Assembly (NCBI GenBank): GCA_017552985.1
Contig: JAFZNO010000100.1
Coordinates: 1 to 64,000, forward strand
Direction of reading: 5' to 3'
Source: Lachnospiraceae bacterium
GTDB lineage: Bacteria; Bacillota; Clostridia; Lachnospirales; Lachnospiraceae
DNA length: 64,000 bases
Shown here: one piece after another, positions 1 to 9,164 of the stretch
Layout of the letters: each line of letters begins with the position of its first letter
Numbering within the stretch: position 1 is the first letter of the stretch
The notes under the pieces: model-generated
The model's input: the letters and a program-made list of their open reading frames with translations, nothing else
Database searches by the model: none
What the model was told of the DNA's origin: nothing
Made by a program: the position numbers and the translations under genes

Positions 1-1913
1 ATGTACTCCGTCATGTCGATGCGCACCAGGTTCTTTTCATCATCGAACAGGGCTTCGGCCAGAGTTTTCGCCAGCTCCGTTTTGCCTACGCCGGTAGGTC
101 CTAAGAACAGGAAGGAACCGATGGGCTTGGAAGGATCCTTGATGCCCGCCTTGGAACGGATGATGGCCTCAGTAACCTTTTCCACGCCCTCATCCTGGCC
201 AACCACTCTCTTATGCAATTCCTCATCCAGATGTAGGGTCTTATTCCTTTCGCTCTCCGTCAGCTTTGACACGGGAATGCCGGTCCAGCGGCTGACGATC
301 TTCGAAATCTCTTCTTCGGAAACCTTTTCATGCACCAAGGACAGCTCGCCGTTGCCAACCTTTTCCTCTTCCTGCTGTAACTGTTTTTTCAGTGCCGGAA
401 GCTTTCCGTAAGTCAGTTCTGCCGTCTTATTCAGGTCACCCTGCCTCTGTGCGATCTCAATCTCCGAGTTCACCTGGTCGATCTCCTCGCGAAGCTTGCT
501 AAGGCGTTCTACGGAAGCCTTTTCATTATCCCACTGCGCCTTTTTCTCTGCGAAGCCGGATTTCAGTTCCGCCAATTCCTTCTGAAGCTCTTCGAGACGC
601 TCCTGGCTCAGGCGGTCATCCTCCTTCTTCAGCGCCGCCTCCTCGATCTCCATCTGCATGATCTTGCGGGAGGTCTCATCCAGTTCCGCCGGCATGCTGT
701 CAAGCTCCGTCTTGATCAGGGCGCAGGCCTCATCCACAAGGTCAATGGCCTTGTCCGGAAGGAATCTGTCAGTAATGTATCTGTGAGACAGCGTTGCCGC
801 GCTAACCAGCGCATTATCCATGATCTTTACGCCGTGATAAACCTCATAGCGCTCCTTGATGCCTCTCAGGATCGAGATGGTGTCCTCCACCGTGGGTTCG
901 TCAACCATGACGGGTTGGAACCTTCTCTCCAGGGCAGCGTCCTTCTCAATATACTGTCTGTATTCGTCAAGCGTCGTGGCACCGATGCAGTGCAACTCGC
1001 CCCTTGCAAGCATGGGCTTTAGCATGTTGCCGGCATCCAAGGCGCCGTCCGTCTTGCCTGCGCCGACGATGGTATGAAGCTCATCAATAAAGAGAATGAT
1101 CTGGCCGTCGCTGTTCTTCACGTCCTCCAAAACGGCCTTCAGTCTTTCCTCAAACTCGCCCCGGTACTTTGCGCCGGCAACAAGCGCACCCATGTCGAGT
1201 GCAAAGATTCTCTTATCCTTTAAGCCCTGCGGCACGTCGCCGCGAACGATTCTCTGCGCCAGCCCTTCCACAACGGCCGTCTTACCGACGCCTGGCTCAC
1301 CGATGAGCACGGGATTATTCTTCGTCTTTCGGGACAAGATGCGGATCACGTTACGGATCTCATTGTCCCTGCCGATCACGGGGTCCAGCTTTTGATTCTT
1401 TGCCTTCTCCACAAGATCCTGGCCATACTTTTCCAAGGTGTCATAGGTTGCCTCAGGATTATCGCTGGTAACCCTTTGGTTTCCGCGCACGGTCGACAGT
1501 GCTTTTAAGAATCTCTCCTGCGTAATTCCGTATTCCTTAAGGATTGCGGCAATCTCCTTATTCGGATTCTTCATCATGGCTATGAAGAGGTGCTCCACGG
1601 AAACATACTCGTCTCCCATGCGCTTTGCCTCGTCCTCCGCCGTGATCAGCGCCTTATTAAGATACTGACCCACGTAAGGATTTCCACCCTGCACCTTGAC
1701 GCGCTTCTCCACTGCCTGCTGCGCTCGATTTACAAAATGCTCCTTTTGGATCTCCATTTTTTCAATGAGCTTCAGGATCAGGCTGTCCTCCAGGCGAAGA
1801 AGACTAAGCAAAAGATGCTCTTGCTCAATCTCCTGGTTGCCGTATTCCACGGCCAGCTTTTCGCATCCGTCCACTGCCTGAAGGGATTTTTGCGTAAACT
1901 TTTGAATGTTCAT
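1..1913 (-). CDS. clpB: ATP-dependent disaggregase ClpB (3' end outside window)
   Basis: Hsp100 AAA+ unfoldase that, with DnaK, rescues aggregated proteins in the cytoplasm. The frame starts [14 protein letters not shown] and runs about 637 codons to the left edge, ending inside the second AAA+ module. Visible in order: Clp N-domain repeats (1-145), NBD1 with Walker [10 protein letters not shown] and Walker [10 protein letters not shown], the charged coiled-coil M-domain (about 400-520), and NBD2 Walker [11 protein letters not shown]. The M-domain separates it from ClpC and ClpA. The start is supported by an AAGGGGG ribosome site. It stands alone behind its own promoter. I saw no CIRCE or CtsR operator, so heat control is not evident here. 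Identity is near certain; only the C-terminal third is missing. Confidence 0.97.
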   Translation of the reverse strand, partial: MNIQKFTQKSLQAVDGCEKLAVEYGNQEIEQEHLLLSLLRLEDSLILKLIEKMEIQKEHFVNRAQQAVEKRVKVQGGNPYVGQYLNKALITAEDEAKRMGDEYVSVEHLFIAMMKNPNKEIAAILKEYGITQERFLKALSTVRGNQRVTSDNPEATYDTLEKYGQDLVEKAKNQKLDPVIGRDNEIRNVIRILSRKTKNNPVLIGEPGVGKTAVVEGLAQRIVRGDVPQGLKDKRIFALDMGALVAGAKYRGEFEERLKAVLEDVKNSDGQIILFIDELHTIVGAGKTDGALDAGNMLKPMLARGELHCIGATTLDEYRQYIEKDAALERRFQPVMVDEPTVEDTISILRGIKERYEVYHGVKIMDNALVSAATLSHRYITDRFLPDKAIDLVDEACALIKTELDSMPAELDETSRKIMQMEIEEAALKKEDDRLSQERLEELQKELAELKSGFAEKKAQWDNEKASVERLSKLREEIDQVNSEIEIAQRQGDLNKTAELTYGKLPALKKQLQQEEEKVGNGELSLVHEKVSEEEISKIVSRWTGIPVSKLTESERNKTLHLDEELHKRVVGQDEGVEKVTEAIIRSKAGIKDPSKPIGSFLFLGPTGVGKTELAKTLAEALFDDEKNLVRIDMTEY

Positions 1914-1943
1914 ACGGTTTTACCCCCTTCTCTTTTTCTTTGT

Positions 1944-1972
1944 TCTATAACATATATAACACGAATTGGCAA
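1944..1972 (-). promoter_or_regulatory. clpB promoter
   Basis: On the minus strand TTGCCA and TATAGA are separated by exactly 17 bp, about 30 bp upstream of the clpB start. It resembles a housekeeping sigma-A site. Confidence 0.55.
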
Positions 1973-2004
1973 ATAAAGCAATAAAAATTTTCTAAACAAT
2001 TTCA

Positions 2005-2041
2005 AAAATAATTTAGGGCTGGGTCACCCCAGCCCTAAATG
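2005..2041 (-). terminator. Terminator of the sensor/EAL gene
   Basis: A near-perfect GC-rich stem (ATTTAGGGCTGGG paired with its complement, tiny loop) followed on the minus strand by TTATTTTT. It lies directly after the stop codon at 2059. Confidence 0.85.
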
Positions 2042-2058
2042 TCAATCATACGTACGTG

Positions 2059-5000
2059 CTATGGTAAATATAGGCACAGGATCTCATGTTCCTTCGTGCG
2101 GTCCGCCACGTAGACGTACTCGCCATGCTCCGTCCAGACTACCTGTTCAAAGTGATCCTGATCCTTGACTACCTTATGGAGCTTTTGACCGTATGCATTC
2201 TGGGCATTGATCTCCGTATCGTTCCGGTCGATCACGTTACCTCCGGTAATGATCATGCGGTCCTCCTCATTTCCGAAGGGCTGACCACCGCCGGACAATA
2301 CCTTTACGTCCAAAGCGCCGCCCGTCACCTCCGTCGTCCACTGCCCCATGGAGCTGCCGACGCCCGTTACCACGGAGCCTTCGCCGTAAACGGTGACGTC
2401 GCTGTCCTTAAATACCGTCGTGCCGGAGCCGGAGTAAGAACCAACGGTGGTACCCGTGTCGCAGTGCACCACAGCCGAAACCTTTCCTTTCTCAAACAGC
2501 ATGGAACAATTCGTTCCAAACATGCTGCCAATGCCTACCGACCGCTCGCCGTCTGAAGTAACGTTGATGTAGCCGGAGCAGCTAAGCTTTAATTTCCCCT
2601 TCACGGTTCCAATGCCAACGGCCTGATTGCCGGATTCCTTCACCGCGATCTCCGCATTTCCCACTTCCACGAATGCATCTCCCGAAGCACTTCCGATTCC
2701 AAGGACGGAAATGCCTGAACCCGCCACCTCCAAATGACCGCTGCGGATGCTGATGGGCGCGCTGCTGTAACCGCCTCCCACGCCAACGATCTTGTCTCCG
2801 GAGGAAATCACCTTGATCCTTCCGGTATGCTCCATGATGATCTCTCCATAAGGCTCATCGTACTTTGATCCAATGCCCACGGTATAGTTGTCGTTCGCGT
2901 TGATCAACATGTTGCCGGTCCCCGATATCCGGAGTCTGGCATTCGTCGGTACCCAGATTCCGTTCTTGTTGATGGAATTGTATCCCATCAGCTTAAGCTC
3001 CACGTTACTGCCCTTGCCCAGCTGGATCGCCGGTTCATCTATGGCGGTCAGATTTACGTCGGAAATCGTGATCTTTACGTCGGCATTATCCGCAATCCTT
3101 ACCACGAGATTCAGGGTGCTGTCCTTACGCCCCTGCAGCTTTACCTTTCCGGACACCACGTGAACGCAATTGAACTTATTCAGGGCAAGGTCAACCAGAT
3201 TGATCTCCTCGCCGTCACTTGCGGCATATACCTTCTGCGTTCCCTTATTATATACGGAATGGGACAGATTCTCATTGATGATCTCATCCCGCATGGACTC
3301 ATCCAGATCTGCAAGAGGCAGCTCCTCCGGCCTGCCAAGGTAGAAGCCCTGCACCAGATCCACGCCAAATTCAATGACGGTGCGGAGCTCTGCCGCCGTC
3401 TCCACGCCCTCTGCAAGCACCTTGATCCCGTTCATCGAAGCAAAATCGATGGTATTCTTAACGAACATCTGCTTGTTTTGATCATCTTCGATCCCGCTGA
3501 TCAGATAACGGTCAATCTTGATGATCTGCGGCGTGTAACGCAAAAGATTGACTATGTTGGAATGGCCCGTTCCAAAGTCATCAATGGCAATCTGGACGGT
3601 GCCCGTTCCCTCTCCAAAACGCTTGAGGGCTTCCATTTCCTCATCGGTACTGGAATCCTGCTCCGTCACCTCAAACACCACGTGCTCCAGATAAGTTCCG
3701 TAGTTTTCCCTCAGCTGCGAGCATTCCTCCTCGGACAGGAAATGATTCGGGATCGTATTGATAAATACCTTCCTGCCATGGAATTTTTCATTCTCCTCCG
3801 CATACTGCTTTAGGATGTTGAACATGGTGGCATGCTCGATCTTATCCAGGCACTTGTATTCCCTCGCCGCATCCAGGATTTGCAAGGGCGAAAGGTTGAT
3901 CCCGCCCACCGTCCTCATGAGGGCTTCATAGGCATAGATCTCGCCGTTTTTCGCGTCTATGATGGGCTGATAATGATAACGGAACAGATTGTGCTCCAAC
4001 AACAGATTGAACACGCCGTAATAATCCACGTGAGAATCCTTCACCAGCACGTTCTCCACCAGGTTTCCCCTCATGCGGTTCAGGAACATTTCATTGGACG
4101 CATACTTTACAAAGGCTCCCAGGGATCCCGTCCAGCCAGGGTCCGCGATGGTGCAGCCCATGCCGATCTCCACGTCGTACACGTTGTCGCTGGCGCGATT
4201 GTAAGCCTCCACGGTTGCCTGAAGGGTTGCATTGATCTTTGCATTGGTGGACTTGATCTGACTCTGGTTCTCGAACGCCTGAACCAGCAAGAACTCGCTT
4301 TCCGAGTTTTTCGCCAAGAAGCAATGCCGTCCTCTGGTCTCCTTTAACTTATCCGCGATCATCCCCATGATCTCTTCCACGACATGGATGCCGTAATTCT
4401 CATAGATCAGGGCATATTGGGACAGCGCATAAATGGAGACGGAAAGACTCTTTTGATGATTCTCCTCTCTGGAAGCAAACTCCTGAAACCACTTGGTTGC
4501 CCCTTTCAGATTCGGAAGACCCGTCATGGAATCCCGGTAAATGGCACTCTCCATGCTCCTAAGCGTGTCTCTTTGCTTAAACTGATTGATCAGGGAATTA
4601 CTGATCAGATTCGCAAGATGCGCGATCTTGTTCATCTTATAATTAATGCCGCCCACGTAGGAAGTCTTTACGGCATAATATCCGCAATAAAAATCCTTGG
4701 AATAAACGGACGTGATCAGGTAACAGGAATCATCCTCGATCCATTCCCTGGTTTCCGGAAGCATGTCCCGGTCATTCAAATACCGAATTGCCACGTCCAC
4801 GTCCCGCGCGCAGGGAATCACCACGGTACGTCCCGTCTCCCAGCGTTCCTTGGACGCGATCTGCATAAACTGACTCCCGACGCAGAGATAGGATTGTTGC
4901 AGAATAAATCTGGAAAGTGGCTGCAACAATTCTTCCACGTCTTCCACGTTCAGCATTTTCTCGGCCTCGGAGGTCAGGTAATTCTCGTGAGCCTCCATGG

Positions 5001-5922
5001 ACTCCAGCAGGCCAAAGAGCTCTGCCGCCGCCTCGTCCCTCTCCTTGGGTTTGGGCTGCACGCATCCGCAGCTCTCCGAGATCAGCGTATTGTACGGGAT
5101 CTTGTACTCTTCTTCCACGGATTCTCCGTCAAAGAGCTTACGGAAGATCCTGACGCAGGTCTTCGCCTGCTCCTGCCAGTTCTCACGGCAGGTAGTCAGC
5201 TTTGGATAATAATACTCGATGGCGGGCACGCCGTCGAAGCCCGTCACGATCACGTCCTTCGGAACGGAATATCCCAGCATCTTTAGCTTTCGGCAAACGC
5301 CAAAGGCCATGCTGTCATTGGCACAGATGATCGCCTGTGGAAGCCTTCCGCTGACGGCCAGTTCCTCCGTGATCCTCATGGCCGGCTCATCCCAATAATC
5401 CCCGTAAGCCATTTTGGATTCGTTAAACGGGATCTCGCATTCCGCAAGGACTTCTTTGTAATATTTCAGGCGCTGCTCCGAATTCAGGTCATCCTTCCTG
5501 CCTGCCATGAAGAAGGGATCCGTCACGTGGTGCACCGTCAGTACGTGGCGCACCAGTTCCTTAAAGGATTCCTCGCAATCATTCGTCACCTTGACGCAGC
5601 CGGGCGCATCGCCGTTTAATATCACCACCGGAACGTTCTTTTCCTTTGCGCGGCTGATCACGTCATCCATGATCCTCCGGTCGCAAAAATGCTCCGCACA
5701 TATGATCACGCCGTCAAGGACATCGTAATCCATGCGGTCATAGACCGTCTTTGCACCTTTCTCATAAGCGTCGTTTCTAAAAAAATCTTCCAGGCTGTTA
5801 AAGCAGACCAGCTTAAAACCCGCCTCGACCGCCGCCAGATTGATCTCATCCACCAAGGCACCGCGCACCCTGTCATGTACCCTCGTAACACAAAGCCCTA
5901 ATACCTTTTTATCTCCCAGCAT
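2059..5922 (-). CDS. LacI-type sensor / degenerate GGDEF / EAL phosphodiesterase with C-terminal beta-repeat domain
   Basis: Predicted cytoplasmic c-di-GMP phosphodiesterase of 1287 residues. Residues 1-285 are a LacI/PurR-like periplasmic-binding fold without a DNA-binding head. A helical linker leads to a GGDEF-like domain (about 470-640) with NSESEF at the active loop, so no cyclase activity is expected. The EAL domain (about 660-905) keeps EALMR, EVTEQD, IDDFGTG, IKIDRY and AEGVETA and should be active. The last 330 residues carry seven repeats of about 28 residues marked by G-[IV]-G-[SG], suggesting a beta-solenoid. The start ATG at 5922 has GGAGGTG five bases upstream; an in-frame start further out lacks a site. 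There is no signal peptide or membrane segment. The sensed ligand is unknown. Confidence 0.88.
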   Translation of the reverse strand: MLGDKKVLGLCVTRVHDRVRGALVDEINLAAVEAGFKLVCFNSLEDFFRNDAYEKGAKTVYDRMDYDVLDGVIICAEHFCDRRIMDDVISRAKEKNVPVVILNGDAPGCVKVTNDCEESFKELVRHVLTVHHVTDPFFMAGRKDDLNSEQRLKYYKEVLAECEIPFNESKMAYGDYWDEPAMRITEELAVSGRLPQAIICANDSMAFGVCRKLKMLGYSVPKDVIVTGFDGVPAIEYYYPKLTTCRENWQEQAKTCVRIFRKLFDGESVEEEYKIPYNTLISESCGCVQPKPKERDEAAAELFGLLESMEAHENYLTSEAEKMLNVEDVEELLQPLSRFILQQSYLCVGSQFMQIASKERWETGRTVVIPCARDVDVAIRYLNDRDMLPETREWIEDDSCYLITSVYSKDFYCGYYAVKTSYVGGINYKMNKIAHLANLISNSLINQFKQRDTLRSMESAIYRDSMTGLPNLKGATKWFQEFASREENHQKSLSVSIYALSQYALIYENYGIHVVEEIMGMIADKLKETRGRHCFLAKNSESEFLLVQAFENQSQIKSTNAKINATLQATVEAYNRASDNVYDVEIGMGCTIADPGWTGSLGAFVKYASNEMFLNRMRGNLVENVLVKDSHVDYYGVFNLLLEHNLFRYHYQPIIDAKNGEIYAYEALMRTVGGINLSPLQILDAAREYKCLDKIEHATMFNILKQYAEENEKFHGRKVFINTIPNHFLSEEECSQLRENYGTYLEHVVFEVTEQDSSTDEEMEALKRFGEGTGTVQIAIDDFGTGHSNIVNLLRYTPQIIKIDRYLISGIEDDQNKQMFVKNTIDFASMNGIKVLAEGVETAAELRTVIEFGVDLVQGFYLGRPEELPLADLDESMRDEIINENLSHSVYNKGTQKVYAASDGEEINLVDLALNKFNCVHVVSGKVKLQGRKDSTLNLVVRIADNADVKITISDVNLTAIDEPAIQLGKGSNVELKLMGYNSINKNGIWVPTNARLRISGTGNMLINANDNYTVGIGSKYDEPYGEIIMEHTGRIKVISSGDKIVGVGGGYSSAPISIRSGHLEVAGSGISVLGIGSASGDAFVEVGNAEIAVKESGNQAVGIGTVKGKLKLSCSGYINVTSDGERSVGIGSMFGTNCSMLFEKGKVSAVVHCDTGTTVGSYSGSGTTVFKDSDVTVYGEGSVVTGVGSSMGQWTTEVTGGALDVKVLSGGGQPFGNEEDRMIITGGNVIDRNDTEINAQNAYGQKLHKVVKDQDHFEQVVWTEHGEYVYVADRTKEHEILCLYLP

Positions 5923-5972
5923 ACGCACCTCCGCCAGAGCGTCGTTCGCCCTGAACGCCCACTCAAGTCTAA

Positions 5973-5989
5973 TTGCCAAGCATTGCCAA
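5973..5989. repeat. TTGCCAA direct repeat in leader
   Basis: TTGCCAA occurs twice with a 10-bp period (5973-5979 and 5983-5989) in the untranslated leader of the sensor/EAL gene. One helical turn of spacing fits a protein-binding site, but no regulator is identified. Confidence 0.35.
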
Positions 5990-6012
5990 AAGAGCCTAGT
6001 TCTGATAGTTAC

Positions 6013-6041
6013 ATTTTACTAAAAAATATCCAATTCGGCAA
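6013..6041 (-). promoter_or_regulatory. Promoter of sensor/EAL gene
   Basis: Minus-strand TTGCCG, 17-bp spacer, TAAAAT, about 90 bp before the start codon at 5922. Confidence 0.5.
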
Positions 6042-6079
6042 CCTTTTCAGTGAAAACACACAAAAAACTTGCGAAATTG

Positions 6080-6682
6080 TTACTCTTTATTTTCATGAAA
6101 CCAAAGCAAGGCATCGCCGGCTTTCACCTGCTGATCCTCCACCAGCTTCATTTCCCCATGGTCCTCTCCCCGCGTTACCAGATACGTCGCCGTATCCTCA
6201 CATTCCTTGCTGAGTTTTTCCCTGTCATATTCCAGCAGAAGCCTTCCCCTCCGTATGATCTCGCCGCGGATCACCCTCGGGCGGAAGTACCGGTCCAAAA
6301 GGTCATCCTCGCTCGTGCAGGCCCGGACCTCCACCTCCGCTCCGAAATCCGTCAGGATCAGAAAAGCGTTTCCTCTGGGCGCAATGGACAGAACCCGCCC
6401 CGCGCTCGGTGAAAACAGCTTGGAATCCGTCGTCAGGATCCTTGCCCCCCGCCTTCCCTCGTCGCTCAGTTCCTCCACCGTGCCGCTGGCCGGACTTGCC
6501 AAATATTTTGCCCGCGAAAGGGCCTTTTCGGAAACTCTGGTTCCTTTGTGGCGGTTCTCACCTGTTTCTTCCGTCTCTTTCGCTCCTCCCAAAAGCCCCC
6601 AGTTTCTGCTTCTCCCGAACCAAAATCCGAAATATGCCGCCGCAAGGGCGCAAACCCCTCCATACCAAAGCGGAATTGTCAT
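6080..6682 (-). CDS. Membrane-anchored EIIA(Glc)-like protein lacking the phospho-histidine
   Basis: A 200-residue protein with one N-terminal membrane segment (from MTIPLWYGGVCALAAAYFGF) and a soluble C-terminal domain resembling the PTS glucose-type EIIA/biotinyl-lipoyl-like fold: SPASGTV, then FSPSAGRVLSIAPRGNAF, then KAGDALLWF. In true EIIA a GVEILIHIG-type strand holds the phosphorylated histidine; here it reads GAEVEVRACT, so phosphotransfer is not expected. The start at 6682 is chosen because GGAGG lies six bases upstream; longer in-frame starts have no site. A structural or sensory role at the membrane is possible but not shown. It is monocistronic and divergent from the RNA/csp promoter. 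Confidence 0.7.
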   Translation of the reverse strand: MTIPLWYGGVCALAAAYFGFWFGRSRNWGLLGGAKETEETGENRHKGTRVSEKALSRAKYLASPASGTVEELSDEGRRGARILTTDSKLFSPSAGRVLSIAPRGNAFLILTDFGAEVEVRACTSEDDLLDRYFRPRVIRGEIIRRGRLLLEYDREKLSKECEDTATYLVTRGEDHGEMKLVEDQQVKAGDALLWFHENKE

Positions 6683-6773
6683 TCGCATCCTCCTCCCGTT
6701 TTTACGTCTTTTTCCATGCTTTTTTCCCTTGTCACCCATGGTCATCGTTTCTATTTTGGACGTAATTTGTGAA

Positions 6774-6801
6774 AATATACCAAATAAACGCGAGAAATCA
6801 A
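6774..6801 (-). promoter_or_regulatory. Possible promoter of EIIA-like gene
   Basis: Minus-strand TTGATT, 16-bp spacer, TATATT. It sits back to back with the plus-strand promoter at 6810. Confidence 0.4.
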
Positions 6802-6809
6802 AAAATTGA

Positions 6810-6838
6810 TTGACATTTTCCGTAGAGGATACTATACT
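6810..6838 (+). promoter_or_regulatory. Near-consensus promoter of structured RNA / csp leader
   Basis: TTGACA, exactly 17 bp, TATACT. This is among the strongest promoters in the window. Transcription should begin near 6845, more than 200 bp before the cold-shock start codon. Confidence 0.85.
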
Positions 6839-6844
6839 TTAAAA

Positions 6845-7020
6845 GGATTCTAAAAGCAAGCCATTGAACTCACATATTTTTGTAAGTCATCATTCGCTAC
6901 TGCGAACTTGGGACTACGAAGTGCAGAGTGAAGATGAACCGCGGAAGAAACTCCATGGTGCATTGAAATGATGGTTGACAAAAATATGTGATTTTTTTGT
7001 CCTACGTTTTAGAATTACTA
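6845..7020 (+). ncRNA. Structured RNA, 6S-like candidate or csp leader
   Basis: Downstream of a near-consensus promoter and without an open frame. A perfect 13-bp stem (CACATATTTTTGT near 6871 with its complement ending at 6990) is extended by TCATCATT/AATGATGG. Inside lie two hairpins: CTGC..ACTT/AAGTGCAG near 6900-6926, and ACCGCGGA/TCCATGGT around 6938-6961. Outside, ATTCTAAAA (6847) can pair with TTTTAGAAT (7007), leaving a large internal bubble. Size, long stem and bubble recall 6S (SsrS) RNA. The main stem is also followed by seven T, so it could end transcription near 6998. The alternative is a temperature-sensitive 5' leader of the cold-shock gene. The 6S identity is inferred from shape only. 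Confidence 0.5.
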
Positions 7021-7063
7021 AACCTAAAACGGGCTAAGCCCCAAATAAGAAGGAGGTACCAAA

Positions 7064-7279
7064 ATGAACAACGGTACAGTTAAGTGGTTTAACGCACAGA
7101 AGGGTTATGGTTTCATCACCAACGAAGCTACTGGCGAGGAAGTATTCGTACATTTCTCCGCTATCAACGCAGAAGGCTTCAAGTCCCTTGAGGAAGGTCA
7201 GAAGGTTACTTTTGACACCGAGTGCGATCCTCAGAACAGCAGCAAGATCCGCGCTACCAACGTTACCGTAGTAGCTTAA
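7064..7279 (+). CDS. Cold-shock protein, CspA family
   Basis: A 71-residue single cold-shock domain that binds single-stranded RNA/DNA and melts secondary structure in mRNA. RNP1 (KGYGFI, residues 13-18) and RNP2 (VFVHF, 27-31) are intact, and the start [13 protein letters not shown] is typical. Length matches the family. AAGGAGG stands about eight bases before the ATG. It follows a long structured leader region and is closed by a clear terminator, so it is monocistronic. Expression probably responds to temperature or growth through the leader, by analogy with other csp genes. Which paralogue (CspA, B, C) cannot be told. Confidence 0.97.
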   Translation: MNNGTVKWFNAQKGYGFITNEATGEEVFVHFSAINAEGFKSLEEGQKVTFDTECDPQNSSKIRATNVTVVA

Positions 7280-7300
7280 TATTGATCTAAATCTGCAAAA

Positions 7301-7333
7301 GAAGTGCCGGGCACAACGTCCGGCACTTTTCTT
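7301..7333 (+). terminator. csp terminator
   Basis: GTGCCGG/CCGGCAC stem with a nine-base loop followed by TTTTCTTT. Confidence 0.9.
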
Positions 7334-7392
7334 TATCCATTCAGTTAAAACAATCTCTACCCTACCATATGCAATAAGGAGTTTTTCATCAC

Positions 7393-7956
7393 ATGAGTTT
7401 ATTGGAATTATTTCTGGTAGCCGTCGGCCTCTCCATGGACGCCTTTGCCGTCTCGATCTGTAAAGGCCTTGCCATGCAAAAGCTAACGTTTAAAAAGGCT
7501 GCCATCGTCGGGCTTTGGTTCGGCGGATTTCAGGCCGGCATGCCCCTCATCGGGTACTTTCTCGGCAAGCAATTTGAAAGCTATATCACTTCCATTGATC
7601 ACTGGATCGCATTTGTTCTTCTCTCCATCATTGGCATCACCATGATCCGAGAGGCAATGTCGAAGGAAGAAGAAAAAGCAGATGATTCCCTCGCCGTAAA
7701 GACAATGTTCTTGCTTGCGGTGGCAACCAGCATTGATGCCTTGGCAATAGGCGTCACCTTTGCCTTCCTGCAGGTGAGCATCGCTCCCGCCGTATCGCTG
7801 ATCGGCATAACCACCTTCCTGCTCTCCGTCGTAGGAGTCAAGGTCGGCAACGTCTTTGGCATGAAATACAAATCCAAGGCTGAACTCACCGGCGGCATCA
7901 TCCTGATCGCAATAGGGCTGAAGATCCTCCTGGAACACTTGGGGTTCCTAGGCTGA
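7393..7956 (+). CDS. mntP: Manganese efflux pump MntP
   Basis: A 187-residue inner-membrane exporter of Mn2+ (DUF204). Six hydrophobic segments lie in two homologous halves, each opening with the family motif of an acidic residue next to a small residue (SMDAFAV at about 14-20 and SIDALAIG at about 113-120). AAGGAG is found 11 bases before ATG. The 60 bp between the csp terminator and this gene are too short for a yybP-ykoY manganese riboswitch, so control of this copy is not apparent. It ends in a terminator that overlaps the stop codon and faces the convergent NatB-like gene. Confidence 0.95.
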   Translation: MSLLELFLVAVGLSMDAFAVSICKGLAMQKLTFKKAAIVGLWFGGFQAGMPLIGYFLGKQFESYITSIDHWIAFVLLSIIGITMIREAMSKEEEKADDSLAVKTMFLLAVATSIDALAIGVTFAFLQVSIAPAVSLIGITTFLLSVVGVKVGNVFGMKYKSKAELTGGIILIAIGLKILLEHLGFLG

Positions 7957-7973
7957 CCTTCAGCCTTTTTTTC
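7950..7973 (+). terminator. mntP terminator
   Basis: AGGCTGA/TCAGCCT stem with a three-base loop, then seven T. It includes the mntP stop codon. Confidence 0.85.
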
Positions 7974-9164
7974 TTATTTGCTAAACATTACTTTCTCGCT
8001 GCTGAACATCTTCGTCAGCACGCCAACCAATAAGCAGGTGACTGCAAGATTCACGCCAATGGTCATGAACGCCGCCGTAACGTCAGTCTTGAACTCGAAG
8101 ATTCCGCCCATGACCTTTACGGAGTTGAACAGGGGGATCAGGGAGGCAAAAGCTCCGCCAAACTTTACGCCGATCATCGGCAGCAGGCTGGTTATCATGA
8201 CAATGATCATAAACGGTGCCATCATGGTGGTCGCCTCTTTCACGCTGTTTGCCATCGCGGAAATGATGGAGATCACGGAAACCAGTACAAGCACGGTGGA
8301 AATGATCACGAAAAAGAGCAATGCGTAGTTGGAGTATCCATAAGCCGACATGTCAAAGTCCACCTGATCTCCCATCATCTTAGGCATGGATAGAATGGTT
8401 CCCAAGAAGCTCGAAATACCGGACATCAATGCGATAATGCTAAGGCTGATAACCTTTCCAAAGGCAAGTGCGCCTCTCTTGACAGGAGTAACCAGCAACG
8501 TTGCCATGGTTCCGCGTTCCTTTTCACCGGCAATGGATTCAGGGGCTACTCCCTGCACGCCGCTGAAGATGAAGGTCATGATCAGCATCGGCAACAGTCC
8601 TGCCAGCATCTTGCCAACCGCACCGTTCTTCGGTGCCTGATCATAGGTTCCAAGACTTCCGGTTTCCTCACCAACGTTTACGTCATACTTATTCACCATG
8701 GATTCCTCAAAGCGATCCAGGTAATCCCTTAAGCTGTCATAGGATGTATAGGAATTGCTCTTTGCTGAATTGTAATAGATCTCTACCTGGGGTGCCGCGC
8801 CTGAGCCAATCTCGTACGCCGCCGCGTCCGTCATGAAATTCTCCGGGAAGCATACCACAAGGTCGATCTCCCCTTCCTCCAGTTCATGGAACACGCGGTC
8901 AACGTCATCCGGATTGCCGTCCCAGTCTTTCCATTCCACGGGCGACTCTGCCGTTCCTTCGCGGATCTCCTTGGGAAGGTTCACTACGTAAGCCTTCGTC
9001 ACGTAATCCTCTGCCGTGGACATTTCCTGTACCATTCTCTGACCCAAAAGGCTATACATCAAATAGATCATCAGACCCGGCATGAGAACGGTGGTAAACA
9101 CCAGTCTTCTGTCCCCAAAGAAACGGGACAATTCCTTTTTTATGATCGTCATTACGTTATTCAT
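7974..9164 (-). CDS. ABC-2 type permease, NatB-like
   Basis: A 396-residue membrane subunit of an ABC exporter. It has one N-terminal membrane helix (VFTTVLMPGLMIYLMYSL), a large extracellular domain (about 45-190) and five or more C-terminal helices. GEKERGTMATLLVTPVKR is the cytoplasmic motif typical of NatB/ABC-2 permeases. The ATG start at 9164 overlaps the stop of the ATPase gene, so the two are translationally coupled. By family this pair extrudes Na+ or a small toxic compound; the true substrate cannot be told from sequence. Confidence 0.88.
   Translation of the reverse strand: MNNVMTIIKKELSRFFGDRRLVFTTVLMPGLMIYLMYSLLGQRMVQEMSTAEDYVTKAYVVNLPKEIREGTAESPVEWKDWDGNPDDVDRVFHELEEGEIDLVVCFPENFMTDAAAYEIGSGAAPQVEIYYNSAKSNSYTSYDSLRDYLDRFEESMVNKYDVNVGEETGSLGTYDQAPKNGAVGKMLAGLLPMLIMTFIFSGVQGVAPESIAGEKERGTMATLLVTPVKRGALAFGKVISLSIIALMSGISSFLGTILSMPKMMGDQVDFDMSAYGYSNYALLFFVIISTVLVLVSVISIISAMANSVKEATTMMAPFMIIVMITSLLPMIGVKFGGAFASLIPLFNSVKVMGGIFEFKTDVTAAFMTIGVNLAVTCLLVGVLTKMFSSEKVMFSK

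Noticed and set aside
7334-7392. yybP-ykoY manganese riboswitch before mntP
   Set aside because: Only about 60 bp separate the csp terminator and mntP, too short, and no conserved motif seen.
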